A stretch of 64,000 nt of DNA from Brevundimonas diminuta (GTDB lineage Bacteria > Pseudomonadota > Alphaproteobacteria > Caulobacterales > Caulobacteraceae): the NCBI RefSeq assembly GCF_022654015.1, contig NZ_CP073063.1, positions 62,001 through 126,000 of the forward strand, written 5' to 3'. Shown piece after piece: positions 15,612 to 24,237 of this stretch. The notes below the pieces were generated by a model. It ran no database searches, was not told the DNA's origin, and worked only from the letters and a program-made list of their open reading frames with translations. A program made the position numbers and the translations under genes. How positions within the stretch are numbered: position 1 is the first letter of the stretch; every line of letters begins with the position of its first letter.

Positions 15612-16742
15612 ATGAAGCCCGCCGACGCCGCTCCCGTCCAGTCCCCCCAGGTCGAACCCGCCCCTTCAAAAGCCGGCGCGCAGCCGTTCGGCAAGGGGTT
15701 CGTCACCGACGCCTGGTATTTCGTCGCCCTGGGCCGCGACGTCGCTGCGGCCAGCCTGAAACGCTACGAAATCATGGGCGAGCCGGTGCTGATCGGCCGC
15801 ACCCGCGCCGGCCAGGTCTATGCGATGCGCGACATCTGTCCCCACCGCGCCGCGCCCCTGTCGGCCGGCAAGCTGGTCGAAAAGCCCGGCGAGGGCGAGA
15901 CAGTCGAATGTCCCTATCACGGCTGGCGCTTCCGTCCCGACGGCGTCTGCGCCGCCATTCCTTCGCTGGTCGAGGATCAGGCGTTCGAGGCGAACCGCAT
16001 CCGCGTGCGGTCCTATCCGGTGCGCGAAAGCCAGGGCATCGTCTTCGTCTGGATGGCGTCGGACGCCCGCAATCCGTTGGAGCCGGACCATGAGCCGCCC
16101 GTCTTCCCCGGCGTGGTCGGCGGCGATGCCAAGCTGGTCGAGGCGATGGATTTCGACAGCCATATCGACCACGCGGTCGTCGGCCTGATGGACCCCGCCC
16201 ACGGTCCCTACGTCCACCAGCAATGGTGGTGGCGGTCCGAACATTCGATGCACGAGAAATCCAAGGCCTTCGCCCCGACCGAATTTGGCTGGGCCATGGT
16301 GCGCCATGCGCCCTCGTCCAACAGCCGCCTCTACAAGATCCTGGGCGGCGCCCCCGCGACCGAGATCACCTTCCGCCTGCCCGGCTTCCGCTGGGAGCAC
16401 ATTCAGGTGGGCGAAAAACAGGTCCTGGCCCTGACCTGCCTGACGCCGATCACCGACACCAAGACGCGCATCACCCAGATCTTCTGGTCCGACCACTGGG
16501 TGTTCGGCCTGGCCAAACCCTTCCTGCGGATGGGGGTCGTCGCCTTCCTGAAGCAGGACGGCGGCATGGTGAACCTGCAGAACGAGGGCCTGCGCTACGA
16601 CCCCGCCCTGATCTGGATCGACGACGCCGACAAACAGGCCAAATGGTATCAGCAGCTAAAGCGCGAATGGGCCAGGAGCCGCGCCGAGGATCGGCCGTTC
16701 GTCAATCCGATCCAGCCCACGACGCTGAGGTGGAAAAGCTGA
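15612..16742 (+). CDS. Rieske non-haem iron oxygenase, alpha subunit
   Basis: A 376-residue ring-hydroxylating or O-demethylating oxygenase. The Rieske [2Fe-2S] ligands are in CPHRAAPL and CPYHGWRF. The mononuclear iron site is suggested by the D-x-x-H arrangement around DSHIDHAVVGLMDPAHGPYVH. No ferredoxin, reductase or beta subunit gene is adjacent, so the electron partner must be elsewhere. The substrate is unknown. The gene stands alone, divergent from a secreted hydrolase, with a palindromic site between them. Confidence 0.88.
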   Translation: MKPADAAPVQSPQVEPAPSKAGAQPFGKGFVTDAWYFVALGRDVAAASLKRYEIMGEPVLIGRTRAGQVYAMRDICPHRAAPLSAGKLVEKPGEGETVECPYHGWRFRPDGVCAAIPSLVEDQAFEANRIRVRSYPVRESQGIVFVWMASDARNPLEPDHEPPVFPGVVGGDAKLVEAMDFDSHIDHAVVGLMDPAHGPYVHQQWWWRSEHSMHEKSKAFAPTEFGWAMVRHAPSSNSRLYKILGGAPATEITFRLPGFRWEHIQVGEKQVLALTCLTPITDTKTRITQIFWSDHWVFGLAKPFLRMGVVAFLKQDGGMVNLQNEGLRYDPALIWIDDADKQAKWYQQLKREWARSRAEDRPFVNPIQPTTLRWKS

Positions 16743-16754
16743 AGACGGCGTTCT

Positions 16755-16770
16755 TCTCCCCTCGGGGAGA
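16755..16770. repeat. Short palindrome between convergent genes
   Basis: TCTCCCC-TC-GGGGAGA lies between the 3' ends of the oxygenase and kinase genes. A similar CTCTCC-TC-GGAGAG occurs at 49642-49655. The two may be members of one small palindromic repeat family, or weak bidirectional terminators. Confidence 0.4.
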
Positions 16771-16775
16771 CGGGT

Positions 16776-17792
16776 TCAGATCTTCAGCCCGTGCTCGGAA
16801 GCCAGATCGACCAGCTTCACCATCGGGCGCGGGCCCCAGTGGGCGATGACTTCGGAGGCGGCCAGGGAGCCCAGTTTGCCGGCCTCTTCCAGCGTCAGGC
16901 CGCGCGCGAGGCCCAGCAGGAAGCCGGCGGCGTATTGGTCGCCGGCGCCGGTGGTGTCGATGACCTTGGCGACCGGATAGGCGGCGACCACCACGCGCTC
17001 TTCGCCACGGATCACGACCGAGCCGTGCTCGCCGCGCGTGACGGCGGCGATCTCGACGATGGCGGCCAGTTTCGCGGCGGCGACGTCGAAATCTTCGGTC
17101 TCGAACAGGGCGCCCAGTTCGGCTTCGTTGGCCAGGACGATGTCGGCGGACTGGGTGATGAAGTCCAGCAGTTCGGCGCGCCAGCGGGCGACCACGAAGG
17201 TGTCCGACAGGGTGATGGCCACCTTGCGGCCCGCCTTGTGCGCGGCGGCGGCGGCGCGTTCGAAGGCGGCGCGGGCGGGCGCCGGATCGAACAGATAGCC
17301 TTCCAGATAGACGATCTCGCTGGCGCCGATCAGGGCCTCGTCGATGTCGTCGGCATACAACTGGTTCGCGGCCCCCAGGAAGGTCGCCATGGTGCGCGCC
17401 CCGTCAGACAGGACGTTGATCAGGCAGCGACCGGTGCCGAAGCCCTGGTCCGCCCCGCCCGTCTGGACAGGCGTGTCGAAGTGGACGCCGGCGGCGCGGA
17501 TGTCGTGGGTGAAGACCTGGCCCAGGGTATCGTCCGCGACCTTGCCGATATAGGCCGCGCGGCCGCCGAACGAGCCGACGCCCGCCACGGTGTTGCCGGC
17601 CGATCCGCCCGAGGCCTCCACGCCCGGCGCCATGGCGTCATACAGGGCGGCGCTGCGTTCGGCGTCGACCAACTGCATGGAGTTGGGCGCCAGGTCCTGG
17701 GCCGTCAGGAAGGCGGCGTCGCAGGGGCTGAGGACATCGACGATGGCGTTGCCGACGGCGCAGACATCATATTGGGCGGTGTTCTGGGTCAT
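16776..17792 (-). CDS. PfkB/ribokinase family sugar or nucleoside kinase (adenosine kinase-like)
   Basis: A 338-residue PfkB-family kinase. The N-terminal YDVCAVGNAIVDVLS, the GGSAGNTVAGVGSFGG segment (PfkB signature 1 region) and the anion-hole and catalytic motif DTTGAGDQYAAGFL are clear. The overall pattern matches alphaproteobacterial adenosine kinase-like proteins, which phosphorylate adenosine to AMP; other nucleosides or sugars are possible. The ATG at 17792 is family-typical. It is divergent from an ATP-grasp gene. Confidence 0.88.
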   Translation of the reverse strand: MTQNTAQYDVCAVGNAIVDVLSPCDAAFLTAQDLAPNSMQLVDAERSAALYDAMAPGVEASGGSAGNTVAGVGSFGGRAAYIGKVADDTLGQVFTHDIRAAGVHFDTPVQTGGADQGFGTGRCLINVLSDGARTMATFLGAANQLYADDIDEALIGASEIVYLEGYLFDPAPARAAFERAAAAAHKAGRKVAITLSDTFVVARWRAELLDFITQSADIVLANEAELGALFETEDFDVAAAKLAAIVEIAAVTRGEHGSVVIRGEERVVVAAYPVAKVIDTTGAGDQYAAGFLLGLARGLTLEEAGKLGSLAASEVIAHWGPRPMVKLVDLASEHGLKI

Positions 17793-17884
17793 GGTCGCGC
17801 CTTAGCCGGTCAATGCCCGCACGTCACCCGAAATCACATAAGGAAGCCCTTATATGCTTTGCGTCGCTTCGCTATGAGGACTGC

Positions 17885-18757
17885 ATGACCCAGATCGCCG
17901 TCCTGACCCCCGATCCCGCCGACAAGACCTATGTCGGCCGCTGGCCCGAGGTGCTGGAACGGTTGAAGGCGACGCTGGAGAGCACGGGCGCGACGGTCAC
18001 GGACACGCCTTGGACCGATCATGTCGGGGACGCGTCGGGCCTCAAGGCCTATGACCTGATCCTGCCGGTCATCGCCTGGGGCTATCACCGCGATCATGGG
18101 CGCTGGCTGAAGGCCTGCGCGACGTGGCGCGAGGCCGATCTGGCGGTCGCCAATCCCCCCGAGGTGCTGCGCTGGAACTCGGACAAGGCCTATCTGGCGC
18201 GGCTGGCGGCCAAGGGCGTACCGATCCCGCCGACGCGCTGGACCGACCGCGTGACCCAGGATCAGGTGGACGCCGCCTTCGCCGAGACCGGCGCGCCGGT
18301 GCTGATCGTCAAACCGACGGTGTCGGCCGGGGCGTTTCGCACCCTGCGGCTGACGCCAGGCGAGGTGTTGAGCGATGCGCCCGAGGGCGTGGCGATGATC
18401 CAGCCCTATCTGAAGTCGATCGAGACCGAGGGCGAGACCTCGCTGCTGTTCTTCGGCGGCCGGTTCAGCCATGCGGTCAACAAGCGCCCGGTGGCCGGCG
18501 ACTTCCGCATCCAGGTCCAGTTCGGCGGCCTCTATAAGGCGGTGACGCCGGACGCGGCGGCGATGGTCTTGGCTGAGCAGGTGCTGGCCGCCATCGACGA
18601 ACCGTTGCTCTACGCCCGCATCGACATGGCGCGCGATGACGCCGGACAATGGGTGCTGATGGAGGCCGAACTGATTGAGCCGGACTTCTATCTGGACCAC
18701 GACCCCGCGAACGGCGCCGGCTTCGCCGAGGCCGTGAAAGCGCGGCTGGAGACCTAG
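17885..18757 (+). CDS. ATP-grasp fold ligase of unknown substrate (RimK/glutathione synthetase/DcsG-like)
   Basis: A 290-residue protein. ATP-grasp features are visible: LRWNSDKAYLARLAAKGVPIPPT, the ATP-binding lysine strand LIVKPTVSAGAFRT, EGETSLLFFGG, and the metal-binding LYARIDMARD...LMEAELIEPDFYL. This resembles prokaryotic glutathione synthetase and the cycloserine ligase DcsG. The likely reaction is ATP-dependent joining of a carboxylate to an amine, thiol or hydroxylamine. ATG 17885 is chosen because the conserved MTQIAVLTPDPAD strand starts there. No pathway genes adjoin it, so the substrate is open. Confidence 0.75.
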   Translation: MTQIAVLTPDPADKTYVGRWPEVLERLKATLESTGATVTDTPWTDHVGDASGLKAYDLILPVIAWGYHRDHGRWLKACATWREADLAVANPPEVLRWNSDKAYLARLAAKGVPIPPTRWTDRVTQDQVDAAFAETGAPVLIVKPTVSAGAFRTLRLTPGEVLSDAPEGVAMIQPYLKSIETEGETSLLFFGGRFSHAVNKRPVAGDFRIQVQFGGLYKAVTPDAAAMVLAEQVLAAIDEPLLYARIDMARDDAGQWVLMEAELIEPDFYLDHDPANGAGFAEAVKARLET

Positions 18758-18797
18758 GCCGCCTCGTGCTGAACCGCGCCCGAACCGGCCCTGGAGC

Positions 18798-20354
18798 TCA
18801 GAACTCTTCCCAGTCCGACTGAACGGCGGCCGCAGCGGCCCGCCCGCCCCCGCAGGCCGCCATGCGGGCGCGAGCAGGCGCGGCGTGGGCCCGAGCGAAG
18901 CTTTCGACCCGCGCCTTCATCTGCTGGACGGGAGACGCGTGGATCGGCGTCGGGGCTGCGGCGACCTGGCTGGTCTCGAAGCGGCCGACCAGATCGGCCA
19001 GTTCGGCGGCCTCACGGCTCAGGCTCAGGCTGGCGGCGGTCGATTGCTCGACCATGGCCGCGTTCTGCTGGGTGACCTGATCCATCTGGTTCACGGCGGT
19101 ATTGACCTCGGCCAGACCCACCGCCTGCTCCTGGGTCGAGGCCCGGATTTCGCCCATCAAGGTCGTGATCTCCTCGATGCGGCCGGCGATGCCGGTCAGG
19201 GCCTCGCCCGACTGACGCACCAGAAGCACCCCGTCCTTGACCTGGGTGGAGCTGGCCGAGATCAGCGTCTTGATCTCCTTGGCCGATTCCGCCGACCGCT
19301 GGGCCAGGGCGCGCACTTCGGAGGCGACGACAGCGAAGCCACGGCCGGCCTCGCCCGCACGGGCGGCCTCGACACCGGCGTTCAGCGCCAGGAGATTGGT
19401 CTGGAAGGCGATCTCGTCGATCACGCCAATGATCTGGCTGATCTCGTTCGAGGACCGTTCGATCTCGCCCATGGCCGCGACGGCCTTCTGGACCACCGCG
19501 CCGCCGGTCTCGGCCTGGGTCCGGCTTTGAGTCACAACAGTGTCGGCAGCCTGGGCGTTCTCAGCCGTCTTGCGCACGGTGGCGGTGATCTGGTCCAGCG
19601 CGGCGGCCGTCTCTTCCAGACTGGCGGCCTGTTGTTCGGTGCGACGCGACAGATCTTCGGCGGCGCTGCCGATCTCATGGGCGCCCGACTGCATCGACCC
19701 GGCGTTGACGCCGATTACGCCCAGCGCCTGATCCAGCGTCGCCATGGCTTGGTTGAAGTTGTCGCGAAGGACGGCGTAGTCGCCCGGGAAGTCGTCCTGG
19801 ATGCGATAGGACAGATCGCCGGCGGCCATGGCCGACAAGCCCCTGGCCGTGCCTTCAACGACGGCGGCCTGGACCTGGGCGGCCTGACGATCGGCCTCGG
19901 CGCGGCGCTCGCGCTCTTCCTCGACGGCGGTGACGTCAGTGGCGAACTTGACCACCTTGTAGGGGCGGCCGTCGCTGTCCAGGATCGGGTTGTAGCTGGC
20001 CTCGATCACCACCCGCTGGCCGCTCTTGCCGTAGCGCACAAACTTGTCCGCCACGAACTCGCCGGCGTTCAGCTTTCGCCACAACTCGGCATAGGCCGGC
20101 GTCTGCGCCTCGGCCGGATCGACGAAGATCTTGTGGTGACGTCCGACGATTTCGGACATTTCGTATCCCACCACTGATAGGAAGTTCTGATTCGCCTCCA
20201 GAATGACGCCATCCAGATCGAACTGGATGACTGCTTGAGAGCGACTGACGGCAGCCATCATGTTGCGCAGCTCGTTGAGCGTCTTGTCATCTCTGTTTTT
20301 GGCGAAAAGGCGCAATGCAAAAATCTTTCGTGCTGAGATGAACGTTAATGCCAC
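18798..20354 (-). CDS. Cytoplasmic methyl-accepting chemotaxis protein with PAS domain
   Basis: A 518-residue chemoreceptor without a convincing transmembrane segment. A PAS domain (about 35-145, [21 protein letters not shown]) precedes a HAMP-like linker ([14 protein letters not shown]) and a signalling domain. The hairpin tip is [21 protein letters not shown], the hallmark of MCPs. The C-terminus is DWEEF, matching the xWxxF docking pentapeptide for CheR/CheB. It probably senses a cytoplasmic or redox cue through PAS. The start codon is uncertain: GTG at 20354, or ATG at 20261 with a nearby GAG. Confidence 0.9.
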   Translation of the reverse strand: MALTFISARKIFALRLFAKNRDDKTLNELRNMMAAVSRSQAVIQFDLDGVILEANQNFLSVVGYEMSEIVGRHHKIFVDPAEAQTPAYAELWRKLNAGEFVADKFVRYGKSGQRVVIEASYNPILDSDGRPYKVVKFATDVTAVEEERERRAEADRQAAQVQAAVVEGTARGLSAMAAGDLSYRIQDDFPGDYAVLRDNFNQAMATLDQALGVIGVNAGSMQSGAHEIGSAAEDLSRRTEQQAASLEETAAALDQITATVRKTAENAQAADTVVTQSRTQAETGGAVVQKAVAAMGEIERSSNEISQIIGVIDEIAFQTNLLALNAGVEAARAGEAGRGFAVVASEVRALAQRSAESAKEIKTLISASSTQVKDGVLLVRQSGEALTGIAGRIEEITTLMGEIRASTQEQAVGLAEVNTAVNQMDQVTQQNAAMVEQSTAASLSLSREAAELADLVGRFETSQVAAAPTPIHASPVQQMKARVESFARAHAAPARARMAACGGGRAAAAAVQSDWEEF

Positions 20355-20474
20355 ATCAACACTTTAAATCAGGTGTCGGCATGGTTAGCGCGCTAAAGGC
20401 TCAACCTGGGGGAGAATATTCCTCTGCGGTCTAGCTTTAGCCGCCTTAAAGCCGTTACGCCGCCCGCTGGTTCC

Positions 20475-20975
20475 ATGAGGTCATATTTGTCGCAACGCCC
20501 CCACCTGCTGTCGTCAGATCAACGCAGCGCCCTTCAGCTCGACGTCGCCATGACGCTGATGGTGACGGCCAAGCGATGGAAGTTACGTGTCGCTGATCTG
20601 TTCCGAGAGTCCGGACACACGGGCGCGCCGACCGTGGTGCTTTATTTCCTGGCGGACGAGCCCAAGGGCCTGACGCTTTCGGAGTTGGCGAACAGGATGG
20701 AGCTGTCCGGCGCGTCGCTGACCCGTCTGGTGCAAAGACTCGAGAAGGACGGCATGGTCAGCCGGCGTCGGATGATTGGAGACGGCCGGTCATGGCTGAT
20801 CCAGATAGAGCCGGCCGGGCGCGCCGAAATCGAGGCGTTCGAGATCCATGCCGCGGCCATGCGCGAACGAATGTTTGAAGGCGTTTCGGACGAGGATATG
20901 GCTGCCGCACTTCGCGTGCTGAAGGCCCTGGCCGAGAAGCTGACCCACGGCCCCGACGCCGCTCCGGGGATCTAG
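20475..20975 (+). CDS. MarR-family transcriptional regulator
   Basis: A 166-residue winged-helix protein. The helix-turn-helix LTLSELANRMELSGASLTRLVQRLEKDGMVSR is followed by the wing RRMIGDGRSWLIQI and a C-terminal dimerisation helix. It probably binds a small aromatic or drug-like ligand, but no obvious target operon adjoins it. Its stop codon shares the bases CTAG (20972-20975) with the stop codon of convergent nth. Confidence 0.85.
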   Translation: MRSYLSQRPHLLSSDQRSALQLDVAMTLMVTAKRWKLRVADLFRESGHTGAPTVVLYFLADEPKGLTLSELANRMELSGASLTRLVQRLEKDGMVSRRRMIGDGRSWLIQIEPAGRAEIEAFEIHAAAMRERMFEGVSDEDMAAALRVLKALAEKLTHGPDAAPGI

Positions 20976-21718
20976 CCCGCCGCCTCGCCCAGCGCCATCA
21001 GGCCTGCCCGCGACGGGCACAGGTCGGCGATGATGCAGGACAGGCATTTGGGTTTGCGCGCCGTGCAGGTGTAGCGGCCGTGCAGGATCAGCCAGTGGTG
21101 CGCCTTGGGCAGCCAGTCCTCCGGCACGACCTTGAACAGCTGGGCCTCGACCTTGTCCGGCGTTCCGGCACTGGCCAGCCCTAGCCGGTGCGAGACGCGA
21201 AAGACGTGGGTGTCCACGGCGATGGCCGCCTCGATTCCCAGTTCGTTCAGCACCACCGAGGCCGTCTTTCGCCCCACGCCGGGCAGGGCCTGAAGATCGG
21301 CGCGGTTCAGCGGGACCTCGCCCCCATGCTGGTCCAGCACGATGCGGCTTAGCGCGATGACGTTCCTTGCCTTGCCGCGATAAAGGCCGATGGAGGCGAT
21401 GTAGGGCATCAGCCCCTCCTCGCCCAAGGCGAGCATCTTTTGCGGCGTGTCGGCGACCTTGAACAGCCGCTCGGTCGCCTTGTTGACCGACACGTCCGTC
21501 GCCTGGGCCGACAGGGCGACGGCGACGACCAGGGTGAAGGGATTGGAGAAATCCAGCTCGGTCTTGGGCTCCGGCATGACGCCGGACAGGCGTTCGAAGA
21601 TCGCCTCGACGCGGTCTTCGTCGGGCGGCCAGCGCAGCACGGGGATGGCCGCCCCGGTCATCACGGCCGGGCGTTTGGCAGGCTTGGCGGCGGGCTTTTT
21701 GGCCTTGGCGGGCTTCAT
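20972..21718 (-). CDS. nth: Endonuclease III (DNA glycosylase/AP lyase)
   Basis: A 248-residue base-excision repair enzyme that removes oxidised pyrimidines. After a Lys/Ala/Pro-rich leader comes the helix-hairpin-helix LQALPGVGRKTASVVL with catalytic Lys151, then catalytic Asp169 in AVDTHVFRV. A [4Fe-4S] cluster binds C218, C225, C228 and C234 in the standard C-x6-C-x2-C-x5-C spacing. The start overlaps the amine oxidase stop as ATGA, so the two genes form an operon. Confidence 0.95.
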   Translation of the reverse strand: MKPAKAKKPAAKPAKRPAVMTGAAIPVLRWPPDEDRVEAIFERLSGVMPEPKTELDFSNPFTLVVAVALSAQATDVSVNKATERLFKVADTPQKMLALGEEGLMPYIASIGLYRGKARNVIALSRIVLDQHGGEVPLNRADLQALPGVGRKTASVVLNELGIEAAIAVDTHVFRVSHRLGLASAGTPDKVEAQLFKVVPEDWLPKAHHWLILHGRYTCTARKPKCLSCIIADLCPSRAGLMALGEAAG

Positions 21719-23031
21719 GCCTCGCTGTCGTCCTCGGGGCGACGCGGGTCAAGACCCAGGTGAGTCAAGGCGACGTCGGCGGCGCGCTCGCCCTCCATCC
21801 ACGCGCCGTGGGCCGTGCCGTAATAGACTGGCGCGGTCGCCTCGCCGGCCAGGAAAATGCGGTCCTCGACCGACGTGCGCAGCTTCGCCCGATCCGCCGC
21901 ATGGCCCGGCAAGGCGTGGGAATAGGCCCCGCGCGACCAGGGATCGACGCCCCACCCGCTGATCGCGACCGCCTCCAAGCGCCGGCGCATCTCCGATCCC
22001 AGGGCCGCGACCAGTTCGGACACGGCGAAGTCGAACAGGGCGGCCGGCCCCTGCGCCTCCAGCCCCCAGGCGAGGTCGGCGCCGAAATAGGCCTCGATCA
22101 TCGGCCGTCCGAAAGGCCGCAGGTGATAGCCGCCGGTCTCGGCCGTATCGGTGCGGGTCCACAACTGGGTGTCGGGCTGGAAATCGCCGGCGCCGCGCAC
22201 CGTCATATGCACCTTGGACGCCAGGCCCAGCGGCACGCCCGCCGTCGCCTCGAGCAGGGCCGGAACCGGCGGATCGATGCGGATCGCCTCAGTGGCGATC
22301 AGGCTGTTGGGCACCGTCAGGATGACGATCCGCGCCGTCAGTTCACCGCGATTGGTCTCCAGCCGCAGCACCGGTCCGGAACGGTCGATGCAGCTGACGG
22401 CGCAGTCCGTGACCGTGATGGACGAAACAGCCTGCCCCAGCCGGGCGATCAGCCGGCCATAGCCTTCCCGCACCCGCCAGTTCACGTCGGTGTCGCCATA
22501 GGCGTCGTAATCCAGGCTGGACACCTCGGCGAACCGCGCGCCGTTCAGGGCGCCCGAGATGGCGTCCATGCGCGGGTTCCAGCGGCAGTCGGGATCGAAG
22601 AAGTCCGACGCCGGGCGATCCTCACCCACACCCGCGCGGACGAGCGACGCCGCCTCGCTCACCCGCTGGTCGAAGGCGGCGAAGGCCTCGCCGAACGCGG
22701 CCTGATCCGCCCGGGTCATTTCGTGGTCGAAGGCCTGGGTGCGCCAGGGCGGCGGGGTCTGGTCCAGCGTCAGCCCCTCGGCCTCGACCCGTCCGGCCAG
22801 CACATTGTCGTCCGCCGAATGCAGCCAGCCGCACCCCATGTCCAGGCCTTCGCCCTCGGCCCGAACCGTCCAGGCGCGCCCCCCGATCCGGTCGCGAGCC
22901 TCGAGCACCAGAACCGACAGGCCGGGCCGCAGCAGACGACGCGCGGCGGCGATGCCGGCTGAGCCTGCGCCGATCACCACGACATCGACCTGAGACGGCA
23001 GCGGCTGGGAGGCTGAGATGCGGGCGTTCAT
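21715..23031 (-). CDS. Flavin-dependent amine oxidase (NAD(P)/FAD-binding)
   Basis: A 438-residue FAD protein of the monoamine oxidase family. The dinucleotide-binding motif is VVVIGAGSAGIAAARRLL, followed by LEARDRIGGRAWT. The C-terminal FAD motif is DRIFLAGEATAPVYYGTAHGAWMEGERAA. Likely substrates are amines or polyamines, which would fit the polyamine genes elsewhere in the window, but that is only inference. The ATG at 23031 immediately precedes the Rossmann strand. It is cotranscribed with nth through an ATGA overlap. Confidence 0.88.
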   Translation of the reverse strand: MNARISASQPLPSQVDVVVIGAGSAGIAAARRLLRPGLSVLVLEARDRIGGRAWTVRAEGEGLDMGCGWLHSADDNVLAGRVEAEGLTLDQTPPPWRTQAFDHEMTRADQAAFGEAFAAFDQRVSEAASLVRAGVGEDRPASDFFDPDCRWNPRMDAISGALNGARFAEVSSLDYDAYGDTDVNWRVREGYGRLIARLGQAVSSITVTDCAVSCIDRSGPVLRLETNRGELTARIVILTVPNSLIATEAIRIDPPVPALLEATAGVPLGLASKVHMTVRGAGDFQPDTQLWTRTDTAETGGYHLRPFGRPMIEAYFGADLAWGLEAQGPAALFDFAVSELVAALGSEMRRRLEAVAISGWGVDPWSRGAYSHALPGHAADRAKLRTSVEDRIFLAGEATAPVYYGTAHGAWMEGERAADVALTHLGLDPRRPEDDSEA

Positions 23032-23084
23032 GGCGTCAGGACATACACGAAAACAGGTCGTGATCGGCGCCGTCCGGTCGCCTA

Positions 23085-23113
23085 TTGATTTTTGGACGGC
23101 GCGGTCCATTTTA
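23085..23113 (+). promoter_or_regulatory. Candidate promoter of the efflux operon with a TetR-type operator
   Basis: A -35-like TTGATT lies at 23085-23090. The inverted repeat TGGAC-N6-GTCCA occupies 23093-23108, directly downstream. A weak AT-rich -10 region (ATTTTAG) follows at about 23108-23114. A dimer bound here would block RNA polymerase. The obvious candidate is the TetR protein encoded as the third gene of this operon. Confidence 0.55.
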
Positions 23114-23151
23114 GCGCCGCTTCAAAACGCCGCACCTCCCCCGGATATTCC

Positions 23152-24237
23152 ATGTCGCCTGAACTCAAGAAACGCCTGCCGCTGTTTGCGGCCGCCCTCG
23201 TCGGCCTGGCCCTGATCGTGGGCGGCATCGTCTGGTGGGTGAACGGCCAGCGTTGGGAAAGCACCGACAACGCCTTCGTCCAGGCCGACACCACCCTGGT
23301 CAGCCCGCAACTGTCCGGTCGGGTCACCGAGGTTCTGGTGGGCGACAACCAGCGGGTCGCAGCAGGCCAGATCCTGGTCAAGCTGGACGATTCCGACCAG
23401 AAGGCTCAACTCGCTCAGGCCGAGGCCAATCTGGCCGCCGCCATCGCCGCCGTCGGCCATGTCGACGCCCAGGCCGAGCAGGAACAGGCCACCATCGCCG
23501 CCCGCGCCGCCTCCGTCGCCCAGGCCAACGCCCAGGCCGGCCTGGCCCGCGCCGAGGTCAATCGTTACGGCAAGCTGGCCGAACAGGGCTGGGTCTCGCA
23601 GCAGCGCATCCAGACCGAGCGCGCCTCGGCCGCCACCGCCGCCGCCAGCGTCCAGCAGGCCCAGGCCGCTCTGGTCGCCGAACAACGCACCGCCGGCGTG
23701 CTGGGCTCGACCCGTCAGCAGAGCGTCGCCGCCGTCGAACAGGCCCGCGCCGTCGTTGAACAGGCCCGCATCGCGCTGGAGCGCACCGTCATCCGCGCCC
23801 CGGTCGCCGGCGTCGTCGGCGCCCGCAGCGTGCGGCCCGGCCAATATGTCAACGCCGGCACGCAACTGCTGTCGGTCGTGCCCCTGACCAACACCTACAT
23901 CGTCGCCAACTTCAAGGAGACGCAGCTGGACAAGGTGCGCCTGGGCCAGACGGTCGAGATTTCGGCCGACGCCTTCCCCGGCCGCAAGATCGAGGGCCGC
24001 GTGGACAGCTTCGCCCCCGCCACCGGGTCCGAGTTCGCCCTGATCCCGGTCGAGAACGCCACGGGCAACTTCACCAAGATCACCCAGCGCGTGCCGGTCC
24101 GCATCGTCGTCAGCGGCGCAGACCGCAGCCTGGCCCTGCGTCCCGGCCTGTCGGTGGACGTCAAGATCGACCTGAAGAGCCAGGGCGGCCAGAGCTTCGC
24201 CGAAGCCGCCACGACGACCGGAGCCGCAGGCCAGTGA
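23152..24237 (+). CDS. emrA: HlyD/EmrA-family membrane fusion protein of an efflux pump
   Basis: A 361-residue periplasmic adaptor. A single N-terminal membrane helix (residues 10-28) is followed by the first lipoyl half-motif STDNAFVQADTTLVSPQLSGRV, a long Ala/Gln-rich coiled-coil hairpin (about 85-215), the second lipoyl half (RTVIRAPVAGVVGARSVRPGQYV) and a beta-barrel region. It links the inner-membrane transporter EmrB to an outer-membrane channel. ATG 23152 directly precedes the anchor. The stop overlaps the next start as GTGA. Confidence 0.92.
   Translation: MSPELKKRLPLFAAALVGLALIVGGIVWWVNGQRWESTDNAFVQADTTLVSPQLSGRVTEVLVGDNQRVAAGQILVKLDDSDQKAQLAQAEANLAAAIAAVGHVDAQAEQEQATIAARAASVAQANAQAGLARAEVNRYGKLAEQGWVSQQRIQTERASAATAAASVQQAQAALVAEQRTAGVLGSTRQQSVAAVEQARAVVEQARIALERTVIRAPVAGVVGARSVRPGQYVNAGTQLLSVVPLTNTYIVANFKETQLDKVRLGQTVEISADAFPGRKIEGRVDSFAPATGSEFALIPVENATGNFTKITQRVPVRIVVSGADRSLALRPGLSVDVKIDLKSQGGQSFAEAATTTGAAGQ

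Noticed and set aside
21760..22962. A 400-codon open frame on the plus strand
   Set aside because: It lies wholly opposite the amine oxidase gene, has the Arg/Gly/Gln-rich composition of antisense frames in GC-rich DNA, and no recognisable domain.
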